The notes under the pieces: model-generated | What the model saw: only the letters and a program-made list of their open reading frames with translations | What the model was told of the DNA's origin: nothing | Database searches by the model: none | Source of the DNA: Sanderia malayensis | Lineage: Eukaryota; Cnidaria; Scyphozoa; Semaeostomeae; Pelagiidae | Reading direction: 5' to 3' | Assembly (NCBI GenBank): GCA_013076295.1 | Contig: RQOL01000807.1 | Span: 1-64,000 of the forward strand | Length of the DNA: 64,000 nucleotides | Program-made: the position numbers and the translations under genes | In this document: positions 23,285 through 33,536 of the stretch, in pieces | Position numbering within the stretch: the stretch's first letter is position 1 | How the letters are laid out: each line of letters starts with the position of its first letter

Positions 23285-23790
23285 TTATATCGTAGTATGT
23301 ATAGTAAGGTATGTATAGTAAGGTATGTATAGTAGGGTATGTATAGTAGGGCATGTATTGTAGGGTATGTATTGTAGGGTATGTATTGTAGGGTATATAT
23401 TGTAGGGTATGTATTGTAGGGTGTGTATGGTAGGGTTTGTATTGTAGGGTATGTATTGTAGGGTAGGTATTGTAGGGTATGTATTGTAGGGTATGTATTG
23501 TGGGGTATGTATTGTAGGGTATGTATTGCATTGTATGTATTGTAGGGTATGTATTGTAGGATATGTATTGTAGGGTATCTAAGGTATGTATTGTAGGATA
23601 TGTGTTGTAGGGTATGTATTGTAGGGTATGTATTGTAGGGTGTGTATGGTAGGGTTTGTATTGTAGGGTTTGTATTGTAGGGTATGCATTGTATGGTATG
23701 TGTTGTAGGGTATGTATGTAGGGTATGTATTGTAGGGTATGTATTGTAGGGTATGTATGTAGTATGTATGTATGTATGTATGTATGTATG
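23285..23790. repeat. 14-bp minisatellite (GGGTATGTATTGTA)n plus ATGT tract in Helitron F
   Basis: About 30 imperfect units with gtatagtaagg variants at the left, ending in an ATGT run. Same unit as at 13,620-14,062. Confidence 0.95.
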
Positions 23791-24180
23791 GGCATGAGTG
23801 GTAGCCAATGCAGCGCGCGAAGCGTGCCAACCAGATTAAGCAATGTTTACTTGACGAGCTCCGGGGAGGGAGTGAAGCGACCGAACCCGGCTGATGTATG
23901 TATGTTTGTATGTATGTATGTATGTATGTAGGTATGTATGTATGGGCATGATCGAGAGCGAATGTGGGGCACGAAGCGCGCCAACCAGATTAAGCTTTGT
24001 TTACTTGACGGGCTCCGGGGAGGGAGCGAAGCGACCGAACCCGTCTTATGTATGTATGTATGTATGTATGTATGTATGTATGTATGTATGTATGTATGTA
24101 TGTAGGTATGTATGTATGTATTCATGGGCATGAGCGGGAGCGAATGCAGCGCGCAAAGCGCGCCAACTAGATTAAGCTTT
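23791..24180. repeat. Three Helitron 3'-end-like modules separated by (ATGT)n
   Basis: The modules near 23,791-23,893, 23,944-24,045 and 24,125 onward each carry gggcatga, a gcgcgcgaagcg-type hairpin (variable), aaccagattaagc and acttgacgggctc. Only the last closes with CTAG. The pattern suggests terminal duplication by slippage through microsatellite tracts. Confidence 0.85.
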
Positions 24181-24348
24181 TTTTACTTGACGGGCTGGGG
24201 CGAACGAGGGAAGCAAGTGATGACCCCTAGTAAGATATTATTCTGCAATTATGCTGGGGGCTTATTTGCAAAAATGATTTTTTAGGTGGGGGCTTAATCG
24301 AGGGGGGGGGCTTATTCGAACGTGGGGCTTATTCGAGGATTTACGGTA

Positions 24349-25064
24349 ATCAGGTTGTTAATGAAAAATATAGTAATACGAACAACATTCCGAAAAAAAC
24401 TAAAAAACGTTATTGGGTCCCAGAGAAAATAGAACACTAAAAACTTCAAATGAATAAAGCGAACATGTATCAACAAAAACTATAACAATACGTTCAGTGT
24501 TAAATTAAGTCTCATGTTAAGAATGTTGATCAATTCCCATGAACTTCTGAACAAAACTAAATCATCATCACCAGAATGAAACGTCACCCTGCAGTGAAAA
24601 GACTTATTGAAAACGATTTATCTCTTAAGAGTGCATAGGAAAAATCTCCCGTAAATAAAAAAGATCATCGAAATTGCAAGGTTGTTACATTTCATGGTGA
24701 TGCACTATTCTGGTTGACAAGATTCCATTATATAAAAACATATCAAAAGAGATTCAACAAAACATTAAGTACATGCACACAGTATTTGATTCGTAAAACG
24801 ACCTGGTAACTAATTAAGGGCCACTATTTAGGGAGCAAGAGAATGAGGGCTATTAGATGGAGGAATTCAGTAAAATGATATTATTGGAGAAATGAAGACA
24901 TAGGTTTTCCTAGTAATTTTATACGAAACGACAGAAAAACCTGGAATTTTTGTTTAAAATGTGGCGTTTAATAGATCAAATACCAATACCGTAATATGAA
25001 AATAAATCGTCCTTTTGAAATTTTAAACAGTCCTGGTAACAAATGATCATCAGTAATTTGGAGA
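24349..25064. other. Non-coding interior of IS3EU copy A
   Basis: 3' flank of the HECT pseudogene. No ORF or repeat recognised. Confidence 0.5.
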
Positions 25065-28000
25065 ATTAGTATTCTCCAAAACCGACACATTCAAAATCCA
25101 ATGCTTTCAACATTATTGTGCTGAACTCTGCTTTATTTGGCAATGCTAAAGGTAGATGCAAGGTATAGGCACATGCACTTGCTTTTCGCAGCATCTCCCC
25201 TTCCAGGAATTGTACAGTTATTGTCTTTCCCTCAAAAGAAGCAAAGTCTTCAAACCCTGTGGCAAATTTCAGAATATTCACCAGTAGTTCTTGAGACGCT
25301 TCTGAACCAATCTTTCAAACCATGCCCTCACTGCAAGTTTCTTGTCAGAGTCAGCATCGTCAAATTCAAGTACTGATAAAAAGTCACCGTTATCAATGAT
25401 ATCTTTGATGCCAAGGAACAACAATTTGCTGACAGCAAGATCCAGGCATTTTCCGAATTGCATAAAAAACAACCCTTCGCGCATGGCAACTACTGTTCTC
25501 CCTCGTCTGTTGATTGTCTCCTCGTGTAGTAGCATGTCAATTAGGATATTCTTGTTTCCGACTGTAACATCCTCTTGAGGATCCCAATCAGAAGAACTTA
25601 TTATTTGTTCAAATGCTGGTCCATCAGAGGTGTCAAATAACTCATTTATAGCCTCTTTAGTCTCACATTGCTGCAATGACTTGATGAAATTGATCAGGCA
25701 ACCAGTTGCACGAGTAACCGGTATATCCTCAAGCAGTATATCTCCAGATGTTCCGTTCTAGTTTGTAAGAATGTCCACAACCCATGAGGCAAAGTGCTGG
25801 AAGTGAGGCCCACCTTGCAAAAGACTATGGGCCACCATCACACTAAAGATCTTATAAATCTGAAGATTTCCTCCAGCTCTTTTTGGGACAAATAACCATT
25901 CTTTTTATCCAGAGGCTCAGAAAGCTCTTCTTTAGCTTTTTTGAATATCAAGGTGAAAAATTCCACCTTTAGAGCACCACAAGATGGAATAGATGTGTTG
26001 TAGGGTATGTATGTAGGGTATGTATTGTAGGGTATGTATTGTAGGGTAATAACCAACAAATAACCATTCTTATATCCTACATCTATTCCATCTTCATCAT
26101 GGAAACAAACAAACATCAATTTTCTCAGAAGCTTCTCCTTGTTTCCCATATTTGACTTGTAAAAAGTGAGGGCATCTTTCCAGATATTTTCCCTTGGTAC
26201 ATGCAGCGCTGTGCTTCTTTCTCTTTCAATTAAGTTGTCTTCTTTGTACTTATCCACTACTTGTCTTGGTGTCTCCAGTGGCAATTTACATGTAGTTTCG
26301 ACAGCCTGTTTGTCTGTGTTCCATTGCATCAATGTGTCAATGGCATCATCGAGATCAATGGAAGTGATAAGAGTATCTTCTATGATGTTTCTTGGGCATT
26401 CAGGGACAATTTCTTGCATATGATTGATGTTATGTGGCGTGTTTAGCAAATTATGAACATGACTTGATGGAATTTCATTGATAAGCTAAAAAGTAAAAAC
26501 TGTTATTTACCATTTGATATATTTGATATTTGATATATTTATATTTAGGAGTGTCAAGCATTACCACAGCACTGTCTAGTGCCTAATAAATAGGGAAGCA
26601 TTATGAATGAGGGTTTTAAAAATTTGAAAATCTTTATGACTTTTACGACTTTAAGTAAAGTAAATTAACTTCTGCAGTCAGGGGCGTGGCCAGAACAAAA
26701 ATAGTGAGGGGAAAAAAGTCCAAAATTTTCAAACAGGAGGGGCAAAAAGGTATACTGAAACATTTTTATTGCATTTTTCAATTACATCATATGAAGTTCT
26801 TGTACAATTTAGGACAAATGTTTGTCTCTTGTTGGGAGCTGTCCATTACATATGGAGTTGCATGTTGATGGGGGCTCTACAGTATAATATTTCACCGCAT
26901 AAAATGAGTTACTTTCTGTGAAATGTTTTATTTTGAATGCAATTTTTACCTAAAAATTTGGTAGTCCTAATTTTCCAAGAGAAACCTTCTCATATTTTCC
27001 ATATTCAATATTTTCAAATATTAAATAATCAGTACTTTTTTCTAATTAAAAGAAGCAAGCAGCAGTGTCTTATAAATATATACTTACAGGCAACATAGTT
27101 GCTGGCAAGTCATAACTTGGCACGTGGCTATCGGTGGGTTCATCATTCATTGGAATGTCTCTGCTGGGTCTGAGCCAGATAACTTTCTGTGCGAACACCC
27201 TGCTTAAACAAGCACCATCAATTTCCTGGCCTTGTTGTAATAATGGCTCTTGCAATGTTTTCCCAATTCCGCCAAGGAATGACAGCCTTGAAATTGATAT
27301 AAATCTTTTTTAAAACAGTTAAAAAAACTTAAAATCAAGGCGAAAGCTATGAAAAAAGACAAGAAACACCTTTGAGACAGTACTGGAAAGTAAGTTTTTA
27401 CTCCCATGCACACATGAAATTAGACATTGGCAATATTATGATATTATTGATCACATTACTTACCACTAAACTGTTGCACTGTATTATAAAGTCTTTTTGA
27501 TAGAAGAATGGGGGGCTTTGATAAAGAGAGGCTTATTAAAATCTTCTGTCTAAAAATTTCTGCTTCTTGGAGTAGGTCTTGATGAACATATTAGAAAGAG
27601 GCTTAATAGATAGAAGGGCTTAGGGATTAATAGAGCTTTCACCATAATTAATCTGCTGTCATGAATTATAAATTATAATAGCATTATGAATTATAAATTA
27701 TAAAACCATTCTTGCCAACGATCAAGATACATTCAGTTTTAATAAAACAACATTGATCATGATCAAGCTGAATAATATATCTACCTCATTCTGTTGTTAT
27801 CTCCTTCTGCACTCGATCTGTGAAGTTGTTGTTCAAAGACGGTCTCAAAAAGGTTACTAACTTCTTCTGCTGTCCAACTCTTTTCTACTTTGAGTTCACT
27901 TGGAATGAAACCATTTTGCATAAGAAGAGCTTTCCTTCGGCCCCTAAAAACCTCGTCATCCAATGCATTTGGCAATAGCACAACTTCCTTAGTCCGGAAT

Positions 28001-28492
28001 GTTCCTGATGATTGGTTTGATTTTGCTTTCTTCATTTTTCCATTCCTTGGATATGGTGTGGACCTGTGAGTAGTTCGAGGGCCAAATCCTGAATAATTCC
28101 TTCCACGTTGAAATGTTGAAGTTGTCGACCCTCCCCCCCTGCTAAAAAGTGCTGAAAAGTGGTGTCTGGAATGTGCTTCTTGTGCCCGTCTGTTGTTGTC
28201 TTGGGTCAGGAGTCGATTCGCTTGAGCTTGAAACAGAAATAGGGGAAGCAGGCCTTGCCACGCTGACATCTGCATTTGATGTTGAAGATGGTGATTGGCC
28301 TAGGCCTAATGGAGACAATCCAGGACAAGGAGGTCCTCCAAAAACACTAGGCCTTGTCACAGTTGACGATTCTCCAGGACTGTTTTTCAGAATTTCGTTC
28401 AAACTGTTAGTGAATGATGGGCGGTGAACTATACTTTGTACCAGCTGCTGAATACCACTTGGGGAAACTGCACCTTCTCCAGAGTTGGACAT
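25065..28492 (-). pseudogene. HECT-type ubiquitin-ligase-like second gene of IS3EU copy A, disrupted
   Basis: It parallels the open gene of copy B exon for exon. N-terminus MSNSGEGAVSPSGIQQLVQS (28,492 leftward) with a Ser/Pro-rich tail, then after a frame change GTFRTKEVVLLPNALDDE (27,781-28,000). A next exon carries LDGACL/VFAQKVIWLRPSRDIP-like sequence (27,070-27,250). The HECT N-lobe part (26,449-25,278) includes HDEDGIDVG and ALKVEFFTLIFKKA, and the C-lobe end (25,281-25,066) reads SACAYTLHLPLALP ... GFGEY with the catalytic-type Cys in ACAYTLHLP. Frameshifts near 28,200 and 25,280 and one or more between 25,838 and 25,676 break it. A 33-codon in-frame insertion sits between GIDVG and ALKVEFF (see 25,974-26,080). 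Confidence 0.85.
25974..26080. repeat. Patchwork insertion with Helitron minisatellite in the HECT pseudogene
   Basis: Between two codons that are adjacent in copy B lies about 100 bp made of an inverted copy of gatggaatagatg, about four units of the tgtagggtatgtat minisatellite, and a copy of caaataaccattctt that also occurs 150 bp away at about 25,889. It keeps the frame open. Confidence 0.8.
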
Positions 28493-28613
28493 GTTTTCAA
28501 CAAGTCACGACTCACAACCACAAGTCAAGATGAAAATTCGCGCCATTTGTCCACGCGCAAGTAACTTGCGCAAGTAAAAAATATGCCACTTGCGCAAGGC
28601 ACTTGCACGTTAA

Positions 28614-30130
28614 AGGCCTACTGCAATCAAAAATCACTTTCCCGTTTTTTTTCATAAAATGAAATTTCAATCTTTACTGCTTAATTTGGTGCCTGTTTTG
28701 TTTTTATTCGATCACGATAAGTATACTAAATTTGGCTTTGAAATGGGGCACTGACTGCGACATGGTATGACGTCATAACCAGGACACAAATCGACTTTTA
28801 TAATGGGAGAGTATCGGGAAAAGTTTTCAAATCTGCACTATGCGTAACCCCGGCTCTTGTTAAAAAATCGCTTCCCCGGATACAATACTATAACTTTCCG
28901 CGTGTCGTTTCAGCTATTAACCAAAAAAATTGAAGTTACGGTGACGCTATAGCGGCGCTTTGAAAAAGGGTACTGCAAACCACGCGGTCAGTCAAAAGAC
29001 ATTTTATTCCGCGCGGTCTGATTTCCAAGCAGCTGGAGGCATTCATCACACACACTTCACAAAGGAAGTTTGTCAGAAATCACGGATGGCGGAGCTGTGT
29101 TAGTAAAACTAGTAAGCAAACACGATGGCCGGGGTTGTTGTTAGATGAGCAGGCAAAGTAAATTGCTACAACAGTTAAGTTAATTAATAAATGGGATTTT
29201 CAAGCAGCCGTTTTCAAAACAAATTTGAAATGAAACAGATAAGGAGAGCTGAAGGCGTGCGTTTTGCTCACAATACACATAGGCCAGACAGAAATTAAAA
29301 ACATAAAGCTACGGAACCACCAGTTTCATTTTTTGTCCATTTGGAATTTTGGAACCATCGTGTTTCACCAAAAACTTGTAACACATCTGACTATGATAAT
29401 AAATTGCTATGCAGAATATTGCGATTAGTTCTATTTTATTTCTCCAACTTCTACCCCGATGAAAACACTGTACCAACTTGGCGTTCCAGCCAGACGTGAT
29501 GTAAAAGTAATTCGTTTTGATAAGACTGGACTGACAACAACTTAGCAGCATCAGATATATCTTAAAAAGCCAACTCTGCGCGTAAATAGTCCATGTAGAT
29601 TCTGAAAACATCTCTGCATTCTCTCACACATACATCATATGCGACTCACTCAAGTCAAATGCAAAAGCATATTTCATCTCGACACTGATAATCCCCGTTG
29701 CTTGCTTCCGCTCTCCGTCACGGCTGATCGCCCTCCCGCAGTTTGACGTCATGACCAAAACTGCCCCAATTCAGACCCCAATTACTCCCCCCAAATCGCT
29801 TTATAAAATTCTGAAAAAAATTTTAAAATTTGTGAAAACACTTTAATATTTATGCCTTGGGATGCGATTTTTGATTAATTAGTTATTTATTGAGCTAGAC
29901 GGAGTGGAGCAAAAAGCTACAATACACTTTGATACAAAAACTTGAAATGGGTCCTGGTTATTACGTCACGTTTGTCGCAGTTGAAATGGCAAAATCGACG
30001 ACTTTGCGGGCTTGTAAAAACAATTCTACTGGATCAATTTTCATTCTGGAAACGGTTTTATGATCAGTTCGAATAGGTTTATCATGAAATGCAAAAAAAT
30101 CATATCACCTTTTTTGATTGCAGTAGGCCT
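28614..30130. mobile_element. Non-autonomous TTAA element (Kolobok-like or piggyBac-like)
   Basis: The ends AGGCCTACTGCAATCAAAAA are inverted copies, flanked by TTAA on both sides (28,610-28,613 and 30,131-30,134). The empty site survives in the other terminal repeat of IS3EU copy A (complement of gcaatttttaacgcgc at 15,725), confirming a single TTAA target. 1,517 bp. The longest ORF (29,309-29,611, minus) matches nothing I know. The AG start fits Kolobok better than the usual CC start of piggyBac. Confidence 0.85.
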
Positions 30131-30261
30131 TTAAAAATTGCATTTATATAGATTGAAACCGTTTCTATATATATATATGTCATGACAGTATTGTATATAT
30201 CAATTATAATTTTTTACATTACATATATCATAGTCTATGTGTTTATGTATTGTATTTTATA

Positions 30262-31037
30262 AAACTAAAACCAGAACTAAATGATATTTTTCAAGACCCT
30301 GGTATAATAGCGTATCGCCGACCCCAAAACCTTAAAGAAATAGTTGGAACTAATACTATAATCAACAACAAAGTTTTCCGTAAAAAACAACAATCCAAAA
30401 CCGTTAAATTTTGTCAACCATGCAATACAAGAAACAACCTCTGCTGTAACCACCTTCAATCAACTAACTCCTTCACTAGCTCTGTTGCCAAAACCACACA
30501 TAACATCTACCATGAGTCCAAGGCAAAAGTAGAAATGTCATCTATTTATTAGAATGCATTCGCTGCAAAATACAATATGTAGGGAAGTCTGAATGGCCAT
30601 TTAATATAAGACTCAATAATTACAGATATCATATAAAATCCACTGACTACAGCAAACTTCTCCCAGTAGAACAACACTTCCGCTCCATAAACCACGATTT
30701 CACCACAGACGCCAAGTTTTTTATCATCGAAAGAATTGAAAAAAATATCACAAAGAAAATAACAATTTAACTTCTATTCTGGAATCGCACGAAGATAACT
30801 GGATACTCTGTCTGAAAACTCTATCTGCCAATGGCCTTCATGGTAAATTAAGCCACCCCGAAAACATGACCCTTTATGATCATTAACAAAAGGATAAGCC
30901 ACAATATTTTGTTCATTTTATTGTTATTACATTGTTTCCTTGTGACCTATCATTTATCTTCTATTATTCTTAATTGTATCAATGTTACGTTATATAGATC
31001 GCGTTGATTTGTAAAACACATCGCATTATAGAATAAA
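30262..31037 (+). pseudogene. 5'-truncated Penelope-like element, 3' coding part (copy 1)
   Basis: It begins at KLKPELNDIFQDPG and runs through the GIY-YIG endonuclease region (LLECIRCKIQYVGKS in a second frame) to the 3' UTR, nearly identical to 44,262-45,046. Small indels relative to copy 2 (for example a missing 4 bp before aaagaaaat near 30,755) break the frame. The 5' break coincides with the terminus of IS3EU copy A, with which it shares TATAAAA. Its 3' UTR is cut at 31,037 by the large Helitron and resumes at 42,661. Confidence 0.85.
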
Positions 31038-31089
31038 CTAGGGGTCATCACTCGCTTCGCTCGTTCGCCCCAGCCCGTCAAGTAAAAGA

Positions 31090-31310
31090 AGCTTAATCTG
31101 GTTGGCACACTTCGTGCACTGCATTCGCTTCGCTCATGCCTCTTTCAACCCCACGTACAATGGGTTAGGTCGCTGCGCTCGCCTGTCTATCTATTATGAA
31201 GAAACATTGTCTGATAGGGCGCACTTCGTGCGCTGCATTCGCTTCGCTCATGCCTCTTTCAACCCCACGTACAATGGGTTAGCTCACTGGGCTCGCCTGT
31301 CTATCTGTCT
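31090..31310. repeat. Two hairpin-repeat units near the Helitron 3' end
   Basis: Inverted relatives of the 113-bp unit, with gcgcacttcgtgcgc and accccacgtacaatgggtta. Confidence 0.85.
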
Positions 31311-31314
31311 GTCC

Positions 31315-33536
31315 ATTTTCGCATTGACATGCAACATTGGATCATAAGATGGCAATTGACCTTTGAAAGCACAAAACCTTTGGTGAAGGGATAGTAACAA
31401 TTTGAATGAATGTAAATTGTAACTTTCGGTAGGTTAGCAGAGCAATGAACTTCAAATTTATTCTACCATTTGAGGAAGGATAGTTGTCTCCCAAGGATAA
31501 AAGTAATACATTGTTATTGTGTCCCAGATCAGTGTATGAGGCAATAACATGACACAAAAGCTAATTAAATTACAATGTGATAGAAACTTACATAAACAGA
31601 ATTTTCCTTTCATGAGTTTTTCAAGGATTCCATTGACTTTTCATGCATAGTGTGGTTAATGTTTGTTTCAATCATTTGACATTTGCATGGTGTGAATAGC
31701 AAGTATTAGTGACATTGACAGCTTCAGTTAATCACTTCAGTATTTTTTTCACTAAGAATCATATAGGAAAAAGGAAGAATTGATAATCAATGAAATGACG
31801 ATATTATAGTTATAGAATAATAGGACAACATGATAGTTGTGCAGTCATATTCATCAATAGCCCTTGTGGATTAGATGAAAAAAGATGTTGGAAATGCAAA
31901 CTGAGTGAAAATCATTTATCCACTGGTCTACGAATGCTTTATCCATCATCAGTATTGAAAATAACAATAGTTTGATGAGGATGTCAATATATTTTTCTTG
32001 TGACACATACATGGAGCCAATGAACAAAAGGAATCAATAAATTGGTAAATACTTCAAGAATTATTTTAAATCCAAGCTAAGACTGGCAGGCACATGTAGT
32101 CAGGGCATCAAACATCTATTTTGGAAGCAAGTAAACCATAAAGGTATTAAATAAGTAATCAAAATTTTCGATTTCGTTGCAATCAGTTTTCATGGCCTAA
32201 CCAAAATTAAGATGGTTTAACAATTTGATGAAATTGAATTGGGAATGAGTTAAAAATAAGATCTGTATTACCTGTAACATACATTGAAAATGTCCCCTTT
32301 AAATTTGGAAACAGTTTCCCAATTATAAGTTGTCCTGTTTGATGATCTTTTTCTGATGCTAAGCCAAGCTGTTTCAAATTCATATTTCAAAAGTTAGCGT
32401 TGACAATTGATGGAAAAGAGGCCAACGTTTTTCAACGACCTCGTTTCGATGGCAGATAAAGGGCTGTTATTGGCGAAGAAGAAGAGCAGAAATGCATCTC
32501 ATTAAGAACGCACATTGACGAAGCTCAGTAATTTTCAAGAGAGAGTAGATTAATCCTGGATTGCTTTTGCATATAATGTATTAGTACATAAAGGGTAAAA
32601 TGTAAGTATCATTCATCATAGCTTAAACTATGTGCTACACACAACTATAAAAATCTTTTGGCATACAATTTCATAAAGGTAAACATGAGCTTTAACATGC
32701 ATGAATAAATATGTACACATACTTATGATGTCCATTTAATGTTCATGTTTTATAAATCGAATGGTGAACATGAATGAGAGATAATTTGTCCCGTCTGTAA
32801 ATAGTATTGATTTCTTCATCATGTGCAGTGTTCAGCCATGTCGACAGCATTGTTCAATAGGAATTCATACTCGCGTGACACATATTAATGCGTTTTCACC
32901 ATTAAGTTTGGTAGTAATAAAAAAGAAGATTGCCGGTTACATTAGTTTAAAGCTTGAACACCAACTTCAAGGGGTAACCTTTGTTCGAGGTTTCCTTGTT
33001 CATGAAAACTGCAATTTAAATTTGGAATACTAAATAATATCGGGTCATCTATATTGTTATAATGAATAAGTAAATGAGTTAATTGGTTGAGAGGAGGGTA
33101 ATCCAATGCTAATTATTGTTAAAACAGCTACCGTTAATGGAGAGATTGCAGTTTTCACAGAGAAAAGGAAAGCCATACTCCCATAGGCAATATCGGAGAG
33201 CATGGCAAAGCATATCTCTTCTGATACGGGTGCTACCGAGGACCCAGATCGTGTTGCTGCTTTTGGCGAACACCCCCGGACACTGGAGTGTTTTGAAAGT
33301 GTCCGGATGGGAATCTTATTGACTGGAGTGGCGTGGCAAACCAGCAATGTTCAAAGCTTTTTACGGCTTTGCTTTCTGAGTGTTGTGCTGATAGCACAAC
33401 AGGGAACATCACACTGTAGTGCAATGCCGATCCGCTAGAACCACAATCTGAGCCCCGTATTTTGTGTAGGTGCATTTTGGTAGACTGACACCCTCTGTGA
33501 GCAACGCAATTTATGCTCAAAAGTTTGTGAAGACCT
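31315..33536. other. Helitron interior without recognisable gene
   Basis: About 2.2 kb 3' of the helicase gene. Short ORFs only. No repeat or domain seen. Confidence 0.5.

Larger units (their letters stand above)
21891..24230 (+). mobile_element. Non-autonomous Helitron copy F, complete, at an A^T site
   Basis: A at 21,890 precedes TCTAATATTACTATTCTGCG. The 3' end is ggggcgaa...tgacccctag, closing on CTAG 24,227-24,230 and followed by T, so host A^T is restored without a duplication, the Helitron hallmark. 2,340 bp. The 5' block is shared with copies B and D and the 11.6-kb Helitron. The interior holds a 14-bp minisatellite and several ATGT-separated copies of the 3' module. No Rep or helicase. 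Confidence 0.85.
18359..24346. mobile_element. TA-flanked inverted-repeat element, interrupted by an LTR element and a Helitron
   Basis: The left end CCGTAAATCCTCGAATTA (after TA at 18,357) and right end TTCGAGGATTTACGG (before TA at 24,347) are inverted copies and belong to the family at 182-381. Interior scraps with gggggcttattcgag occur on both sides of the insertions. Removing the LTR element (18,429-21,650) and Helitron F (21,891-24,230) leaves about 430 bp, a plausible MITE. Confidence 0.6.
15606..30261. mobile_element. IS3EU-like two-gene DNA transposon, copy A (decayed, multiply interrupted)
   Basis: The two ends are inverted copies beginning TATAAAATACAATACATA. They run through atatatagaaaccgtttc, aatgcaattttta and three ...TTGCGCAAG... 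palindromes to a shared stretch that encodes the start of the HECT-type gene. Left end 15,606-about 15,915; right end 30,261 down to 30,131 and 28,613 down to about 28,430, split by the Kolobok-like insertion. A transposase pseudogene (+) and a HECT pseudogene (-) converge inward, as in copy B. Removing the inserts leaves about 7.1 kb. No 6-bp duplication is visible: the right flank is Penelope-like sequence directly at the terminus. Confidence 0.75.

Noticed and set aside
33057..33438. Overlapping 68-96-codon ORFs 3' of the Helitron helicase gene
   Set aside because: They overlap each other on both strands, have biased composition and no motif. The real helicase end is at 33,537.
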